NCBI GenBank assembly: GCA_012960035.1
Contig: DUBZ01000124.1
Coordinates: 1-64,000 of the forward strand
From: Myxococcales bacterium
Lineage (GTDB): Bacteria; Myxococcota_A; UBA9160; UBA4427
DNA: 64,000 nucleotides
Direction: 5' to 3'
Part shown: piece after piece, positions 48,061-57,244 of the stretch
How the letters are laid out: the number at the start of each line of letters is the position of its first letter
Numbering within the stretch: position 1 is the stretch's first letter
Notes under the pieces: generated by a model
The model's input: the letters and a program-made list of their open reading frames with translations, nothing else
Told to the model about the DNA's origin: nothing
Database searches by the model: none
Position numbers and translations under genes: made by a program

Positions 48061-49509
48061 TTGGCCGAGCAGTACACCGCCATCGTCGTTGGGACAGGTT
48101 TCGCATCTACGTTCTTTCTCCATCGACTGCTCGATGGGTTAGACTCCAACTCTCGAGTTTTGGTCCTTGAGGCCGGGAAAAGACACCCGCACCGCTGGCA
48201 ACTCAACCACCCGAATGCGCTCAGTAAAATCGCACGTCAGACATTTATCAATCGCACGCCGAAAAAACCTTGGGTGGTAGAGCGGGCGTTTGGTGGCGGA
48301 TCCAATTGCTGGTGGGCTTGTACGCCACGATTGCTTCCCAACGACTTTCGCCTGCAGTCGACCTATGGCGTGGCGCGCGACTGGCCCGTTTCTTATGACG
48401 CCCTCGAAGCGTCGTATTGCGACGCCGAAGCGCTGATGGACGTCGCGGGGCCAAGTGACGACTCGCCCTTCCCCCGCAGTCGCCCCTACCCGCTTCCGCC
48501 CCACACCATGAGCGATCCGGACCAGCTTTTGAAACGCGCTTTCCCCCACAGTTTCTTCGCGCAGCCCACTGCCAGGCCATCCCGCGCAGTCGCGAACAAG
48601 CGCCCTCGGTGTTGCAACAGCGGGGTGTGTCACCTGTGTCCGATCGATTCGAAGTTCACGATCGAAAACTCCATGCGCCACGTCTATGAAGACCCACGCG
48701 TAAGCCTCGAATTCGACGCTCTTGTACAAAGAGTCGACATTCAAAACGGCGTCGCGACGGGCGTCGAGTTCGTGCGCGACGGTCGCGCGCACCGGGTGAG
48801 AGGCGACCTTGTGGCGCTCGGTGCGAGCGCAATCTTTAACCCCCACATCCTGTTGAATTCGGGCTTCAGCGAACACGCCCTGGGCCGCAACCTTCACGAA
48901 CAGACGTCGATCAAGGCCAACGTACTACTCGACGGTGTCGATAACTTCCAGGGCAGCACCAGTATCACGGGACACGGGTACATGCTCTACGACGGTCCCC
49001 ACCGCAAAGATCGTCCCGCGATTCTGATCGAAACTTGGAACGTACCCCGGCTCCGGGATGAGCGAGGCAAGTGGCGCCAGCTCATCAAATTGATGTGCAT
49101 CATCGAGGAATATCCGAACGAACAAAGTCGCGTCACCGTCGCAAAGGAAGACCCCACTCGACCCGCCGTGTCGTTTGCGGGTCGCGGGCAAGACACGGCG
49201 AAGGCGGTTGCCGCACTCAAAACCGAACTTCCAAAACTAATGTCCAAGCTTCCGATCGAAGACGTCGTCATTGCGAACAGCTTCAAGGAGACCGACGCGC
49301 ATGTACTTGGAACCGCCGCGATGGGGGACGATCCAGCCTCGAGCGTTGTGGACCGTCATCTCATTCATCATCAAGTCCGCAACTTGATGGTCCTCGGCGG
49401 GAGCGCTTTTCCGACTTCGTCTCCGGCGAACCCAACGCTGACCATTGCCGCCCTTTCGCTTTGGGCAGCAAACCACCTAAACCACAGCCGGGCGGGAGAC
49501 ACGACGTGA
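48061..49509 (+). CDS. GMC-family oxidoreductase
   Basis: A 482-residue FAD-dependent dehydrogenase of the glucose-methanol-choline type. The N-terminal dinucleotide fold is YTAIVVGTGFAST (a GxGxxS-like variant), a Cys motif occurs in CCNSGVCHLCPIDSKF, and the family C-terminus is LMVLGGSAFPTSSPANPTLTIAALSLW. It probably oxidises an alcohol, sugar or steroid and needs a partner for electrons. TTG 48061 is taken because GAGG lies seven bases before it. The stop overlaps the start of the next gene (GTGA), which encodes a small exported protein, as in gluconate/fructose-type dehydrogenases. Confidence 0.82.
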   Translation: MAEQYTAIVVGTGFASTFFLHRLLDGLDSNSRVLVLEAGKRHPHRWQLNHPNALSKIARQTFINRTPKKPWVVERAFGGGSNCWWACTPRLLPNDFRLQSTYGVARDWPVSYDALEASYCDAEALMDVAGPSDDSPFPRSRPYPLPPHTMSDPDQLLKRAFPHSFFAQPTARPSRAVANKRPRCCNSGVCHLCPIDSKFTIENSMRHVYEDPRVSLEFDALVQRVDIQNGVATGVEFVRDGRAHRVRGDLVALGASAIFNPHILLNSGFSEHALGRNLHEQTSIKANVLLDGVDNFQGSTSITGHGYMLYDGPHRKDRPAILIETWNVPRLRDERGKWRQLIKLMCIIEEYPNEQSRVTVAKEDPTRPAVSFAGRGQDTAKAVAALKTELPKLMSKLPIEDVVIANSFKETDAHVLGTAAMGDDPASSVVDRHLIHHQVRNLMVLGGSAFPTSSPANPTLTIAALSLWAANHLNHSRAGDTT

Positions 49510-49952
49510 AGCAGGCACGGACAGACCGACTGACCCGGCGAAGACTCGTACAGTGGCTCGCTGCGATCGGTGGACGCGTTCTGAGTGTGCGTTTAATCGG
49601 GTTTGCCGGCAGCGGACTGGCGGTGTCGAGTTGCGCGGAAGATGAAGCCGTATCTCCCGCACACCCTACGTCGGAGCTGCATCACGCGATCCGCGAGCAT
49701 TTCACTTATCTCTCAATCGACGACGCGGTCGTGAACGCTTTTGAGAAAGATCTCACGCGACACCATGGCGCGTGGTCAGCCAGTAAGAGCCCACGCCCCT
49801 TCACGCGATTCCTCGCATCGACCGACTTCTTTCAAAACGGCGGCGACGAATCACGTCCGCTCACCTACGTGAGCTACTACGATCCCTACGTGTCGACGTG
49901 TTACAACCCCTTCGCCGACGCTTCGGCTCCTGGGGAGCGGCAAGCGACTTAG
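49506..49952 (+). CDS. Small exported subunit-like protein (possible Tat substrate)
   Basis: A 148-residue protein overlapping the GMC gene by four bases. The N-terminus has a twin-arginine-like pattern TRRRLVQWL followed by a hydrophobic segment ending in ...AVSSC, so it may be exported folded with the GMC subunit. The mature part (HHAIREHFTYLSIDDAVVNAFEKDL) is helical, like the small subunits of membrane-bound gluconate, sorbitol or fructose dehydrogenases. No heme subunit follows. The GTG start is set by the overlap and the signal sequence. Function inferred from pairing only. Confidence 0.72.
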   Translation: MKQARTDRLTRRRLVQWLAAIGGRVLSVRLIGFAGSGLAVSSCAEDEAVSPAHPTSELHHAIREHFTYLSIDDAVVNAFEKDLTRHHGAWSASKSPRPFTRFLASTDFFQNGGDESRPLTYVSYYDPYVSTCYNPFADASAPGERQAT

Positions 49953-50098
49953 CCGCCGTCCATGTTTTGAAAGTAATTCCAGTAAGCCCCGTTGCAAGGT
50001 GCGTGCATGATCGGGGAGGAAGAGCCAGTATTTTGGCGCGCCGACACGCTCCCGCACATCGGCGAAAACTTCCGCAGCGGCCCCGTGGATCTCACCAT
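49949..50098 (-). CDS. Possible 49-residue ORF
   Basis: A short minus-strand frame with GGAG six bases before ATG 50098 and a C-terminus CNGAYWNYFQNMDGG that looks protein-like. Its stop overlaps the stop of the small exported subunit gene. It may be real, or the surviving 3' end of a lost gene. No family is recognised. Confidence 0.25.
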   Translation of the reverse strand: MVRSTGPLRKFSPMCGSVSARQNTGSSSPIMHAPCNGAYWNYFQNMDGG

Positions 50099-50142
50099 CG
50101 CTCACTCCGAACATCGCCGGATCGACGAACCGCAACCAGCCG

Positions 50143-50556
50143 TTAAGGCGTTGGGGCCACCGGCTTGGCGTCGGGCCTTGTCGCCCAAATTGCCCAGGCC
50201 ATGAAGATGAACTGAAACGGCAATCGCCCGTAGAGCGCCAGCATCGTCATTCCCTGTTCAAGAAACGGCTCGGGGTTGAGCACCATGTTGAGATTGGCTG
50301 GGAAGACCGCAATGAGCAGCGCGACAATGCCGTACCCCGCTCGTTGCCGAACTGACTGAAACAACACCGCCAGCCCGAGAGCCACTTCAAACACACCGCT
50401 CAAATACACAAGCTCGACGTGTAGAGGCAGGTAGTCCGGCATGATGGCGACAAACGAATCGGGTTCTACGAAGTGGCCAACGCCGACCGCCACAAAGAAG
50501 AAAGACAGCACGAACAGTGCGACGCGCTTGGGAATGGAGTCGGGAAATTCGAACAT
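50143..50556 (-). CDS. DoxX-family membrane protein
   Basis: A 137-residue protein with four membrane helices of the DoxX/DoxD type: FFFVAVGVGHFVEPDSFVAIMPDYLP, LVYLSGVFEVALGLAVLFQ and the C-terminal LPFQFIFMAWAIWATRP. Such proteins are small integral membrane proteins linked to quinone or thiosulfate oxidation in archaea, but bacterial members mostly have no known function. The ribosome binding site is weak. It is divergent from the MscS gene. The conserved G-H and N-x-N motifs (NLNMVLNPEPF) suggest it is intact. Confidence 0.8.
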   Translation of the reverse strand: MFEFPDSIPKRVALFVLSFFFVAVGVGHFVEPDSFVAIMPDYLPLHVELVYLSGVFEVALGLAVLFQSVRQRAGYGIVALLIAVFPANLNMVLNPEPFLEQGMTMLALYGRLPFQFIFMAWAIWATRPDAKPVAPTP

Positions 50557-50675
50557 TGCGAGAAAATAGACGACCCACGCCGTATTGCATACAACCGACT
50601 ACCGATGGGTTCCTTAAATAATCAAACCCACCCCCGCCCTCGCGACACACAAATTGCGCGTTAGCATTGCACCCT

Positions 50676-51980
50676 ATGCAGGACACCATCAAAGCGGTCA
50701 TTGCGGAATTGTCTCCATGGCTGGCAACCCAACTCACGAGTGAAAGCACCCTGGTGCAACTCGCGATCGTTGCGACATCGCTGCTGCTCGCTTGGGTGCT
50801 CGTTCGTCCCGCACGAACCGTCATAGACCACATCTTCGACGGCCGAATCGAAACCGCACGCGCTCGCCGCTTTGCGACGCTGCTAAGACGTTTGGTCTTC
50901 CCGGCCCTGTGGCTTGCACTCGTTGGCATCGGGGCCGTCGCGGCCCAAGACGCTGGCTACGGCAATTTGATCACCCGCGCCGCATCAAGCCTACTTGCAG
51001 CTTGGTTGGGGATTCGCGTTATTTCGAGCGCGATCGCGGAGCCCTTCTGGGCTCACGCGGCGGCGATCACAGCTTGGTCGATCGCGGCGCTGAATATCCT
51101 CGACTTGCTCGACCCCGCCCTCGCGTTTCTCGACGGCCTGGCGTTCAACATGGGCAAATCGCACGTGTCCGTGCTGTTGGTCATCAAGGCCGCCTTCATG
51201 GTCTCAGTCCTACTCTACTGCGCCCTCGCAATCTCACGGTTGGTTCAAAGCCGCATCGCCCACGTCCCCAACCTCACGCCGTCGATTCAGGTCCTACTCA
51301 CCCAAGTCACACGCTTTGCCTTGGTCGTTGCCGCGTTCCTCATTTCGATGAGCGCCGTTGGGATCGACTTGTCGACGTTTGCGGTTGTTGGCGGCGCCAT
51401 TGGCTTAGGCATTGGCTTTGGCCTGCAAAAGGTCGTATCGAACTTGATCAGCGGCATCATCTTGTTGCTCGATCGCTCGATCAAGCCCGGTGACGTGATC
51501 GAGGTTGGCGAGACTTACGGCACCGTAGACAGCCTCGGCGCGCGCTGTACTTCGGTCATCACCCGGGACGGCACCGAATGGCTGATCCCCAACGAAGACC
51601 TGATCACCCAACGCGTCGCAAACTGGTCATACAGCACGAAATTCGTTCGGCGACGGGTGCCGATCGGCATTGCCTACGACTCGGATATCGACCTCGCGAC
51701 GGCACTCATCCTCGAAGCGGCGAGTGAAACCGAACGCGTCTTAAAGGATCCCGTCACGAGGTGTCTGCTCAAGGGCTTTGGGGACAACTCGGTTGACTTA
51801 GAACTCCGATACTGGATCGACGACCCCGAAGACGGCATTTCGACTGTAACGGACGCGGTCCTACGCAAAGTTTGGAAGAAGTTCCAGGAACACCATATCG
51901 AGATCCCGTTCCCCCAACGCGACCTTCACATCCGAAGCGACCTTATTCGCGTGAAAATCGAACCGCCGGACGCCTCGTAG
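50676..51980 (+). CDS. MscS-type mechanosensitive channel
   Basis: A 434-residue membrane protein. Five to six N-terminal helices precede the pore helix and beta domain signature GGAIGLGIGFGLQKVVSNLISGIILLLDRSIKPGDVIEV. The C-terminal cytoplasmic alpha/beta part (about 320-430) is complete. Channels of this type release solutes on hypo-osmotic shock. ATG 50676 is preferred over TTG 50667, though neither has a good ribosome binding site. Longer than E. coli MscS, it belongs to the YbdG/YnaI-like size class. Confidence 0.88.
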   Translation: MQDTIKAVIAELSPWLATQLTSESTLVQLAIVATSLLLAWVLVRPARTVIDHIFDGRIETARARRFATLLRRLVFPALWLALVGIGAVAAQDAGYGNLITRAASSLLAAWLGIRVISSAIAEPFWAHAAAITAWSIAALNILDLLDPALAFLDGLAFNMGKSHVSVLLVIKAAFMVSVLLYCALAISRLVQSRIAHVPNLTPSIQVLLTQVTRFALVVAAFLISMSAVGIDLSTFAVVGGAIGLGIGFGLQKVVSNLISGIILLLDRSIKPGDVIEVGETYGTVDSLGARCTSVITRDGTEWLIPNEDLITQRVANWSYSTKFVRRRVPIGIAYDSDIDLATALILEAASETERVLKDPVTRCLLKGFGDNSVDLELRYWIDDPEDGISTVTDAVLRKVWKKFQEHHIEIPFPQRDLHIRSDLIRVKIEPPDAS

Positions 51981-52037
51981 CGAAGGTGCAGACCTCGCTG
52001 CAGTCGTACTTGCCCCGTCGCGCCGTACACGCGCGCC

Positions 52038-54428
52038 CTACATGAACGACGGGCGCGTCCCAATCACCTTCTTCTCTTTGAGCACTTCGATCTCCTCGTC
52101 GCTCAGGCCAAGCTCTTCCTTCAACACTTCCTCGTTGTTCTGCCCGAGGGTGGGTGGCGGCCCAGTGTGCAGTTGATTGCCGAGGATCGAATACTTCATT
52201 GGAAAACCGGGGTAGCGCGTGTCGCCTGTGACCGGATGCTTCATGTTTTGGAAAAACTGTCGGTGCTCTAGCTGAGGGTTCGGCATCACGAAGTGACCGT
52301 TCACGATTTGCGACGCGGGTACGCCCACTTCGAGCAAGCCATTGACGGTTTCATCGAGCGGCAGGTCTGCGAGCCAAGCTTCGAGTTTCACGTCCAGCGC
52401 ATCGTGCGCACTGCGACGCCCCGCAAGCGAGCCGAGTGCAGGGTCGTTCGCGAGTTCGTCATCGCCCATCACCGAACACAGCGCGGACCATTGTTCGTCG
52501 GTCTCAATGGATAACGCCAGCTCCGCCTCGTCTTTGCAGTAGTAAACCCCCTGCGGTGCTGCGGCCGGAGATCGGTTTTCATCGCGAGACAGCAGTTCGC
52601 CGTAGGCCGAATATTCAAGCACCTGCTCAACTGCGAGATTCAAAGCCACTTCCACCAAAGGCATTTCGATCAATTGACCGCGACCGGTGCGTTTGCGCAC
52701 TTCGAGCGCCGCGATCAGCGACACGATCGCGTGCATGCCACCGGCGGGGTCACACAAGCCGCGAATCACGAGCGGCAAGTCTTTATAACCCGTCATCCAA
52801 GCCAGCCCGCTGACTTGCTCAACCGTCATCGCAAAGCCCGCACGATCGCGCCAAGGGCCACTCAACCCGAATGCGGGCATCCGAACCATGATCGCCTTGG
52901 GGTTGATGGCTTCGACCTGTTCCCAGCCGAGACCAAAGTTTTCAAGCACCCGGGCGGAGAAGTTTTCGATCACCACGTCCGCTTTCGCGATCAGCCGTTT
53001 GAGCAGCGCGAGCCCTTCTTCACTGTCGAACTGCAGCGTCACTGCCCGCTTGCCCGTATTGGCGCCTGCAAATACGGGAGACCATTCCCAGAGGTCGGGC
53101 CCAGGACGCGCGCCGGCGAATCGCATGCCGTCGGGTCGCTGGATGGACTCGACCTTAATGACGTCTGCGCCCATATCCGAAAGAAAACAGGTCGCGAACG
53201 GGCCTGCCCAAAATGCGGTCAGATCAAGCACCCGCAAACCCTCGAGTGGATGCGGTGTGCCGCCAAGCTCCTTGTCGAAGTCGGGTTCGAGGCTTTTGAT
53301 TTCGGCCAAAACTTCTTCGGTGTGTTCGCCAAGTTTGGGTGCGGGACCCGGCGGCCGGAACTCACCGACGCCCAGTTGGTAGAACGGGCGTGGATGCAAC
53401 ACACCTTTGTCATTCTCGCGATACACGCCCCGCGCCTGGATGTGGTCCATGAGTGGCAGCGTTTCGCCGTCACCGATGGGCGTAACCGGGATCCGCAGCA
53501 ACAACGCGAGTTCAACAATTTCGTCGACCGTTCGCTCGCGCGTCCACGAATGCACGATCTCCTGAATGAAGTCGATGTGCTGCATGCGGTGCCAGCCTTC
53601 GAGGAACGCGTGGTCCTCGGCGACTTCTTGCTGGCCGATCAGCGCGCAAAAGTCTGTCCACTGTTGGCCGGTGATCGTGCAAAACCCCACCCAGCCATCT
53701 TTGGTCGGTTCGATTGAAGGCAACTCGATGCCACGCGGCAGCGGCCCTTCATTCCACTGTCCATTGAGATCGTGATAGACCGTGAGACACAGCGTCTGCA
53801 CTTCGAACTTGGAAAGGTCGACGAGCTGCCCCGCTCCAGTCTTCTTTGCCGAAAGCCACGCGCAAAGCCCACCACTCGCCGCAAACCCACCGGCCGCCCA
53901 CTCGCTCGCACGCCCACCTGCCGCCAAGGGTTTGCGACCTGGAAGCCCGCGATACGCGATTGAACCCACCGCGGCCTGCAAAGTAAACTCGGTATTGGGA
54001 CGGTCGCACCAAGGTCCGGTTTGACCGAAGGGGGTAATGCTCACCACCGACAGCGCCGGGTTGTTCGCCTGCATGGCACCCAAGGTAAGACCCAATGCGT
54101 CGAGGGTGCCCGGAGCAAAGGATTCAAAGACGAGATCGACGGTGCTGACCAGTTCGAGAAAGTCGGACTTGCCCGCCTCCGTTTCAAGGTCGATTACGAC
54201 ACTGCGCTTCGACGCGTTCAAGAAGTCAAACAAAGCGCCGTCTTCATCTGGGCCGAGTTGTTGACCCGACGCAGTCCAGCTTCGCAGTGGGTCGCCCGTT
54301 GGAGGTTCGACTTTGATGACTTCCGCGCCGGAGTCCACTAGGAGTTTGGTCGCGTAGGCACCTGCAATTTCGGTCGAAAGATCTACGACGCGAAGTCCAG
54401 CGAAGGGCCACAACTCGTTTTTTTCCAT
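52038..54428 (-). CDS. Tandem CaiB/BaiF-type CoA-transferase
   Basis: A 796-residue protein made of two class-III CoA-transferase domains (about 1-390 and 395-796). Both halves have the family start (LRVVDLSTEIAGAYATKLLVDSGAEVIKVEPP and LRVLDLTAFWAGPFATCFLSDMGADVIKVE). In the second half the catalytic aspartate is present in CDPAGG; in the first half the aligned residue is a glutamate (SEWAAG), so that domain may be inactive or structural. These enzymes move CoA between acids in carnitine, bile-acid or aromatic pathways. GGAG lies eight bases before ATG 54428. The substrate is unknown. Confidence 0.85.
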   Translation of the reverse strand: MEKNELWPFAGLRVVDLSTEIAGAYATKLLVDSGAEVIKVEPPTGDPLRSWTASGQQLGPDEDGALFDFLNASKRSVVIDLETEAGKSDFLELVSTVDLVFESFAPGTLDALGLTLGAMQANNPALSVVSITPFGQTGPWCDRPNTEFTLQAAVGSIAYRGLPGRKPLAAGGRASEWAAGGFAASGGLCAWLSAKKTGAGQLVDLSKFEVQTLCLTVYHDLNGQWNEGPLPRGIELPSIEPTKDGWVGFCTITGQQWTDFCALIGQQEVAEDHAFLEGWHRMQHIDFIQEIVHSWTRERTVDEIVELALLLRIPVTPIGDGETLPLMDHIQARGVYRENDKGVLHPRPFYQLGVGEFRPPGPAPKLGEHTEEVLAEIKSLEPDFDKELGGTPHPLEGLRVLDLTAFWAGPFATCFLSDMGADVIKVESIQRPDGMRFAGARPGPDLWEWSPVFAGANTGKRAVTLQFDSEEGLALLKRLIAKADVVIENFSARVLENFGLGWEQVEAINPKAIMVRMPAFGLSGPWRDRAGFAMTVEQVSGLAWMTGYKDLPLVIRGLCDPAGGMHAIVSLIAALEVRKRTGRGQLIEMPLVEVALNLAVEQVLEYSAYGELLSRDENRSPAAAPQGVYYCKDEAELALSIETDEQWSALCSVMGDDELANDPALGSLAGRRSAHDALDVKLEAWLADLPLDETVNGLLEVGVPASQIVNGHFVMPNPQLEHRQFFQNMKHPVTGDTRYPGFPMKYSILGNQLHTGPPPTLGQNNEEVLKEELGLSDEEIEVLKEKKVIGTRPSFM

Positions 54429-54764
54429 TCAACCCACTCCCGTTTCGATCGGCGTTCGCCTGCGAACCGCGAAAGGTAGACGCGCACGCGCGTGCGTTCC
54501 AACCAAAAACAGCTCGCGTGCTGAGCCGCCACGCCCGCAACCCATACGCGGTGATGGACGCGAACACGTCGGACATCGGTACGCTGGTTTAAAAGTCGGG
54601 CGGCTTTCGGGATTTTCTGTCGCGCTCGTCCCTGCGGTCCCATCGCCCATTCGAGATCGACGTCCTCGACCGGAGCGCTGCTCTTCAAGTGGATGCGGTC
54701 GTTTTTCTTCTTGTTTTCCGACCTTGAGGTCAAAGATCCCCAGGGCATTCCCGTCGGCCGCCAC
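54429..54764. other. 336-base spacer upstream of the CoA-transferase gene
   Basis: The spacer separates the sulfatase-like gene from the CoA-transferase gene on the minus strand. Open frames cross it but none has a protein-like sequence with a start site. The only clear structure is a perfect 14-base palindrome at 54483-54496, just upstream of the CoA-transferase start. Confidence 0.5.
54483..54496. promoter_or_regulatory. 14-base perfect palindrome
   Basis: CGCACGCGCGTGCG reads the same on both strands and lies 55 to 68 bases upstream of the CoA-transferase ATG. Position and symmetry suit an operator for a dimeric regulator (TetR type, for example), but GC-rich palindromes also arise by chance. 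Confidence 0.25.
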
Positions 54765-56957
54765 TCACACCGGCGGATCGCGCAGCGGAAGACTCGAGCG
54801 ATACGTGTCGAGATGCTGGATGAACTGGCGCATCACATCTTCGGAGGCGCCCGCCTCCCGCAGCATTTTGATCACCTCGGTCTGCATTTCGATGGCTTCG
54901 TCAAATTTGCCCTCTTCTGCGAGGCCTGCCGCCAACGTATCGAGAAACGCTGGAGACCGTTGATCCGGTTTCGCGATCACGTTGCGAATGAGTTTGATCG
55001 CCTTCGCACCGTCACGCAATTTCGCTTCGGGGAGGGTCGCTAAGGCCCAGGCGTAGTTGTTCACCACTGGAAGCAGGTTCGGACAGTCCCTCGCCCCTGT
55101 CTCAAGGATCGACAGCTGCGCTTCAAATTGACGCTGCTGATACAGCGACGTGTTGAGCATCCCAAGAGTCGGCTCGTGACACGGTCGATCTTGGTTGAGT
55201 CGGACCAACTCTCCGACAGCCTCTTCCAAACGACCTTGCCCCTCGAGTACGGTCACAAGCTTTTCCCGAACCACGAACGCTTCCGGTCGGTGTTCAAGAA
55301 TCTCGCTCAGCACCACGGTGGCTTCGGGCCACCGCTCGAGCTGCACCAAAGCCTCGGAAAGAAGGTCACCGGCAAGAACGCTCGTTGGGTTTCGAGCGAA
55401 CAAAGGTCGCGCCCATTCGAGGGCGTCGTCATACTTCTTCGCCACGATCGCACCAACCGCCCATCCCGCCCGCTCGATGTCTCCGGTACGCGAGGACGGG
55501 TCTTCGCCGAAGAGTTCGAGCGATTCCCCGGCACTCGATAGGGTTGTTGACCCCGCCACTTCGACGTAACCCAGGGCGCGTAGCTGAGCCTCGGCTTGCG
55601 GTGTTATATCGATGCGGGATGCGGAATGGCTCACGGGGGCCGTTTCCAACATCGCCGCGAGTTTTGCGCGAAGTCCTTTGGCGACTCCAGGCTCAGCCTC
55701 GAACTTGTTGTCGAGTTCGCCCGGGTCCGCCATCACGTCGTAGAGCTCGGGGTTGACCTTGTGGATGTATTTCCAGCGCCCCTCACGCACGAACCGCAAG
55801 GGCGACATTTCAAAGGTCGAAGCAATGCGAGTGGCTTCGCCATACGCGACCGAACCCAGGTCATCCGTTTCGCCTCGCAGTAGCGGCGTCAGCGAGACGC
55901 CGTCGATATCGCCCAAGGGGTAGTGGCCCAACAGGTCGAGGGCAGTCGGGGCAATGTCGACGCTGCGCGCGAGAGCCTCGATGCGCTGGCCCTTGGGGAG
56001 CGCATCGAGGCCCCACATGAGCAGCGGGACCTTCATTGTCGTGTCGTAGAGAAAATAGCTGTGGGTGCGTTCTCCGTGTTCCAGAAGCCCTTCACCGTGG
56101 TCCGCTGTAATGACAACGAGCGTATTGTCTCGCAGTCCGAGTGCTTCGAGTTCAGCGATGAAACGCCCCATTTCGTGGTCCTGGTGCGCAACCTCGGCGT
56201 GATAGCTGCTCGACGGAATCTTCGCGTTGAACTCGGGGACCGGTGAATACGGTGCGTGCGCACTGAAGTAGTGAAGCCAAAGAAAGAACTCTTCGTCCTG
56301 ATTCTCTCGCACGAATTCGATGCCGCTGTCCGTGATGTCCCCGGCGTCGCGGACTTGAATCACTTCGGCGTTCACTTGACCGTTGCGCTCCCGAAACACC
56401 GCGCGAAGTTTGACGCCTTCCGTGTCTGTCCCGCGTACTGTCGAGAAGCCTTGTGAAAGCTTGGTCTTCTCGCCCACGACGACCGCGGCGATCTCGGCCC
56501 GGGTTTCGTAACCCGCCCCCGTCAAAACTTCGGCCAACGTCAGTTGATCGTCCGCGAGCACGTAACCGCCGTTGCCGCGCACACCGTGGGAATAGGGTTG
56601 TTTGCCCGTAAAAATCGTGGCGTGGGAGGGAAGCGTTTCGGGACTCGACGCCATCGCCTGGTTGAACAACACGCCCTCTTCCGCCATCCGATCAAAATTC
56701 GGCGACGTCTCAAGGGGTTGACCATAAGCGCCAAGCGCGTCGGCTCGGGTGGTGTCGAGGGTGATGATGACGAGGTTCGGTGAACGACTCGCCGGGGCTT
56801 CAGTTTGATCGGTACGCGTGCCCTCTAGATCGTCGCATCCGGCGGCGACAAGGAAGGTCACCGCCAACAACAACGCGACCCAGCCGTAGCCTTTGCCATC
56901 GAGACGATGGTCAGAACAAACGGACGACGAAACAACAATGTGATCTTGAGCTGGCAA
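54765..56957 (-). CDS. Sulfatase-fold lipoprotein with TPR region
   Basis: A 730-residue lipoprotein (lipobox VAAGC). Residues 60-430 are an alkaline-phosphatase-superfamily domain with NLVIITLDTTRADALGAYG, SPETLPSHATIFTG and ADHGEGLLEHGERTHS. The sulfatase signature C/S-x-P-S-R is replaced by TLPSH, so formylglycine is not expected and threonine could be the nucleophile, as in phosphoethanolamine transferases. Residues 470-730 are tetratricopeptide-like helices. It may modify or trim lipids or glycans in the periplasm. TTG 56957 has GAGGAG eight bases upstream. Confidence 0.82.
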   Translation of the reverse strand: MPAQDHIVVSSSVCSDHRLDGKGYGWVALLLAVTFLVAAGCDDLEGTRTDQTEAPASRSPNLVIITLDTTRADALGAYGQPLETSPNFDRMAEEGVLFNQAMASSPETLPSHATIFTGKQPYSHGVRGNGGYVLADDQLTLAEVLTGAGYETRAEIAAVVVGEKTKLSQGFSTVRGTDTEGVKLRAVFRERNGQVNAEVIQVRDAGDITDSGIEFVRENQDEEFFLWLHYFSAHAPYSPVPEFNAKIPSSSYHAEVAHQDHEMGRFIAELEALGLRDNTLVVITADHGEGLLEHGERTHSYFLYDTTMKVPLLMWGLDALPKGQRIEALARSVDIAPTALDLLGHYPLGDIDGVSLTPLLRGETDDLGSVAYGEATRIASTFEMSPLRFVREGRWKYIHKVNPELYDVMADPGELDNKFEAEPGVAKGLRAKLAAMLETAPVSHSASRIDITPQAEAQLRALGYVEVAGSTTLSSAGESLELFGEDPSSRTGDIERAGWAVGAIVAKKYDDALEWARPLFARNPTSVLAGDLLSEALVQLERWPEATVVLSEILEHRPEAFVVREKLVTVLEGQGRLEEAVGELVRLNQDRPCHEPTLGMLNTSLYQQRQFEAQLSILETGARDCPNLLPVVNNYAWALATLPEAKLRDGAKAIKLIRNVIAKPDQRSPAFLDTLAAGLAEEGKFDEAIEMQTEVIKMLREAGASEDVMRQFIQHLDTYRSSLPLRDPPV

Positions 56958-57244
56958 ACTTCGCTTCTCCTCTGCGGTACACGCCTGCGGGGCGGCAGCA
57001 TAGAACAGATCGATTCACCTCGATTTGGCGCCGGCGCTGCTGACAGGACGCTGTCTGTAGACATCGCCATTACTCAATGGGCTGCCCCCTACTGACAACA
57101 GGGTGTCAAGAGCCTTCGAGTGAGGTCGTTCGCGATCGCAGTCGCGATAAATCATTAACTTATTGAAGCGTCAGTGCTTTGTATGCATTTCGATTCACAA
57201 GGAAGGAGAAAGTTGTGTCGTAACCGGTCCGGATGGAAATGCGG
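56958..57244. other. Spacer upstream of the sulfatase gene, AT-rich part
   Basis: About 290 bases hold two short inverted repeats (57042-57055 and 57093-57108), two TCGCGA palindromes twelve bases apart (57130 and 57142) and a perfect -35-like TTGACA on the minus strand near 57104-57109 that lacks a good -10. A plus-strand AAGGAG near 57206 has only a 24-codon frame behind it. I see no convincing gene. Confidence 0.45.
57093..57108. promoter_or_regulatory. Inverted repeat overlapping a TTGACA box
   Basis: TGACA-N6-TGTCA is a perfect five-base inverted repeat. Its minus-strand reading includes TTGACA, a full -35 consensus facing the sulfatase gene about 140 bases downstream. A repressor or activator site is possible. 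No -10 at proper spacing is visible. Confidence 0.28.
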
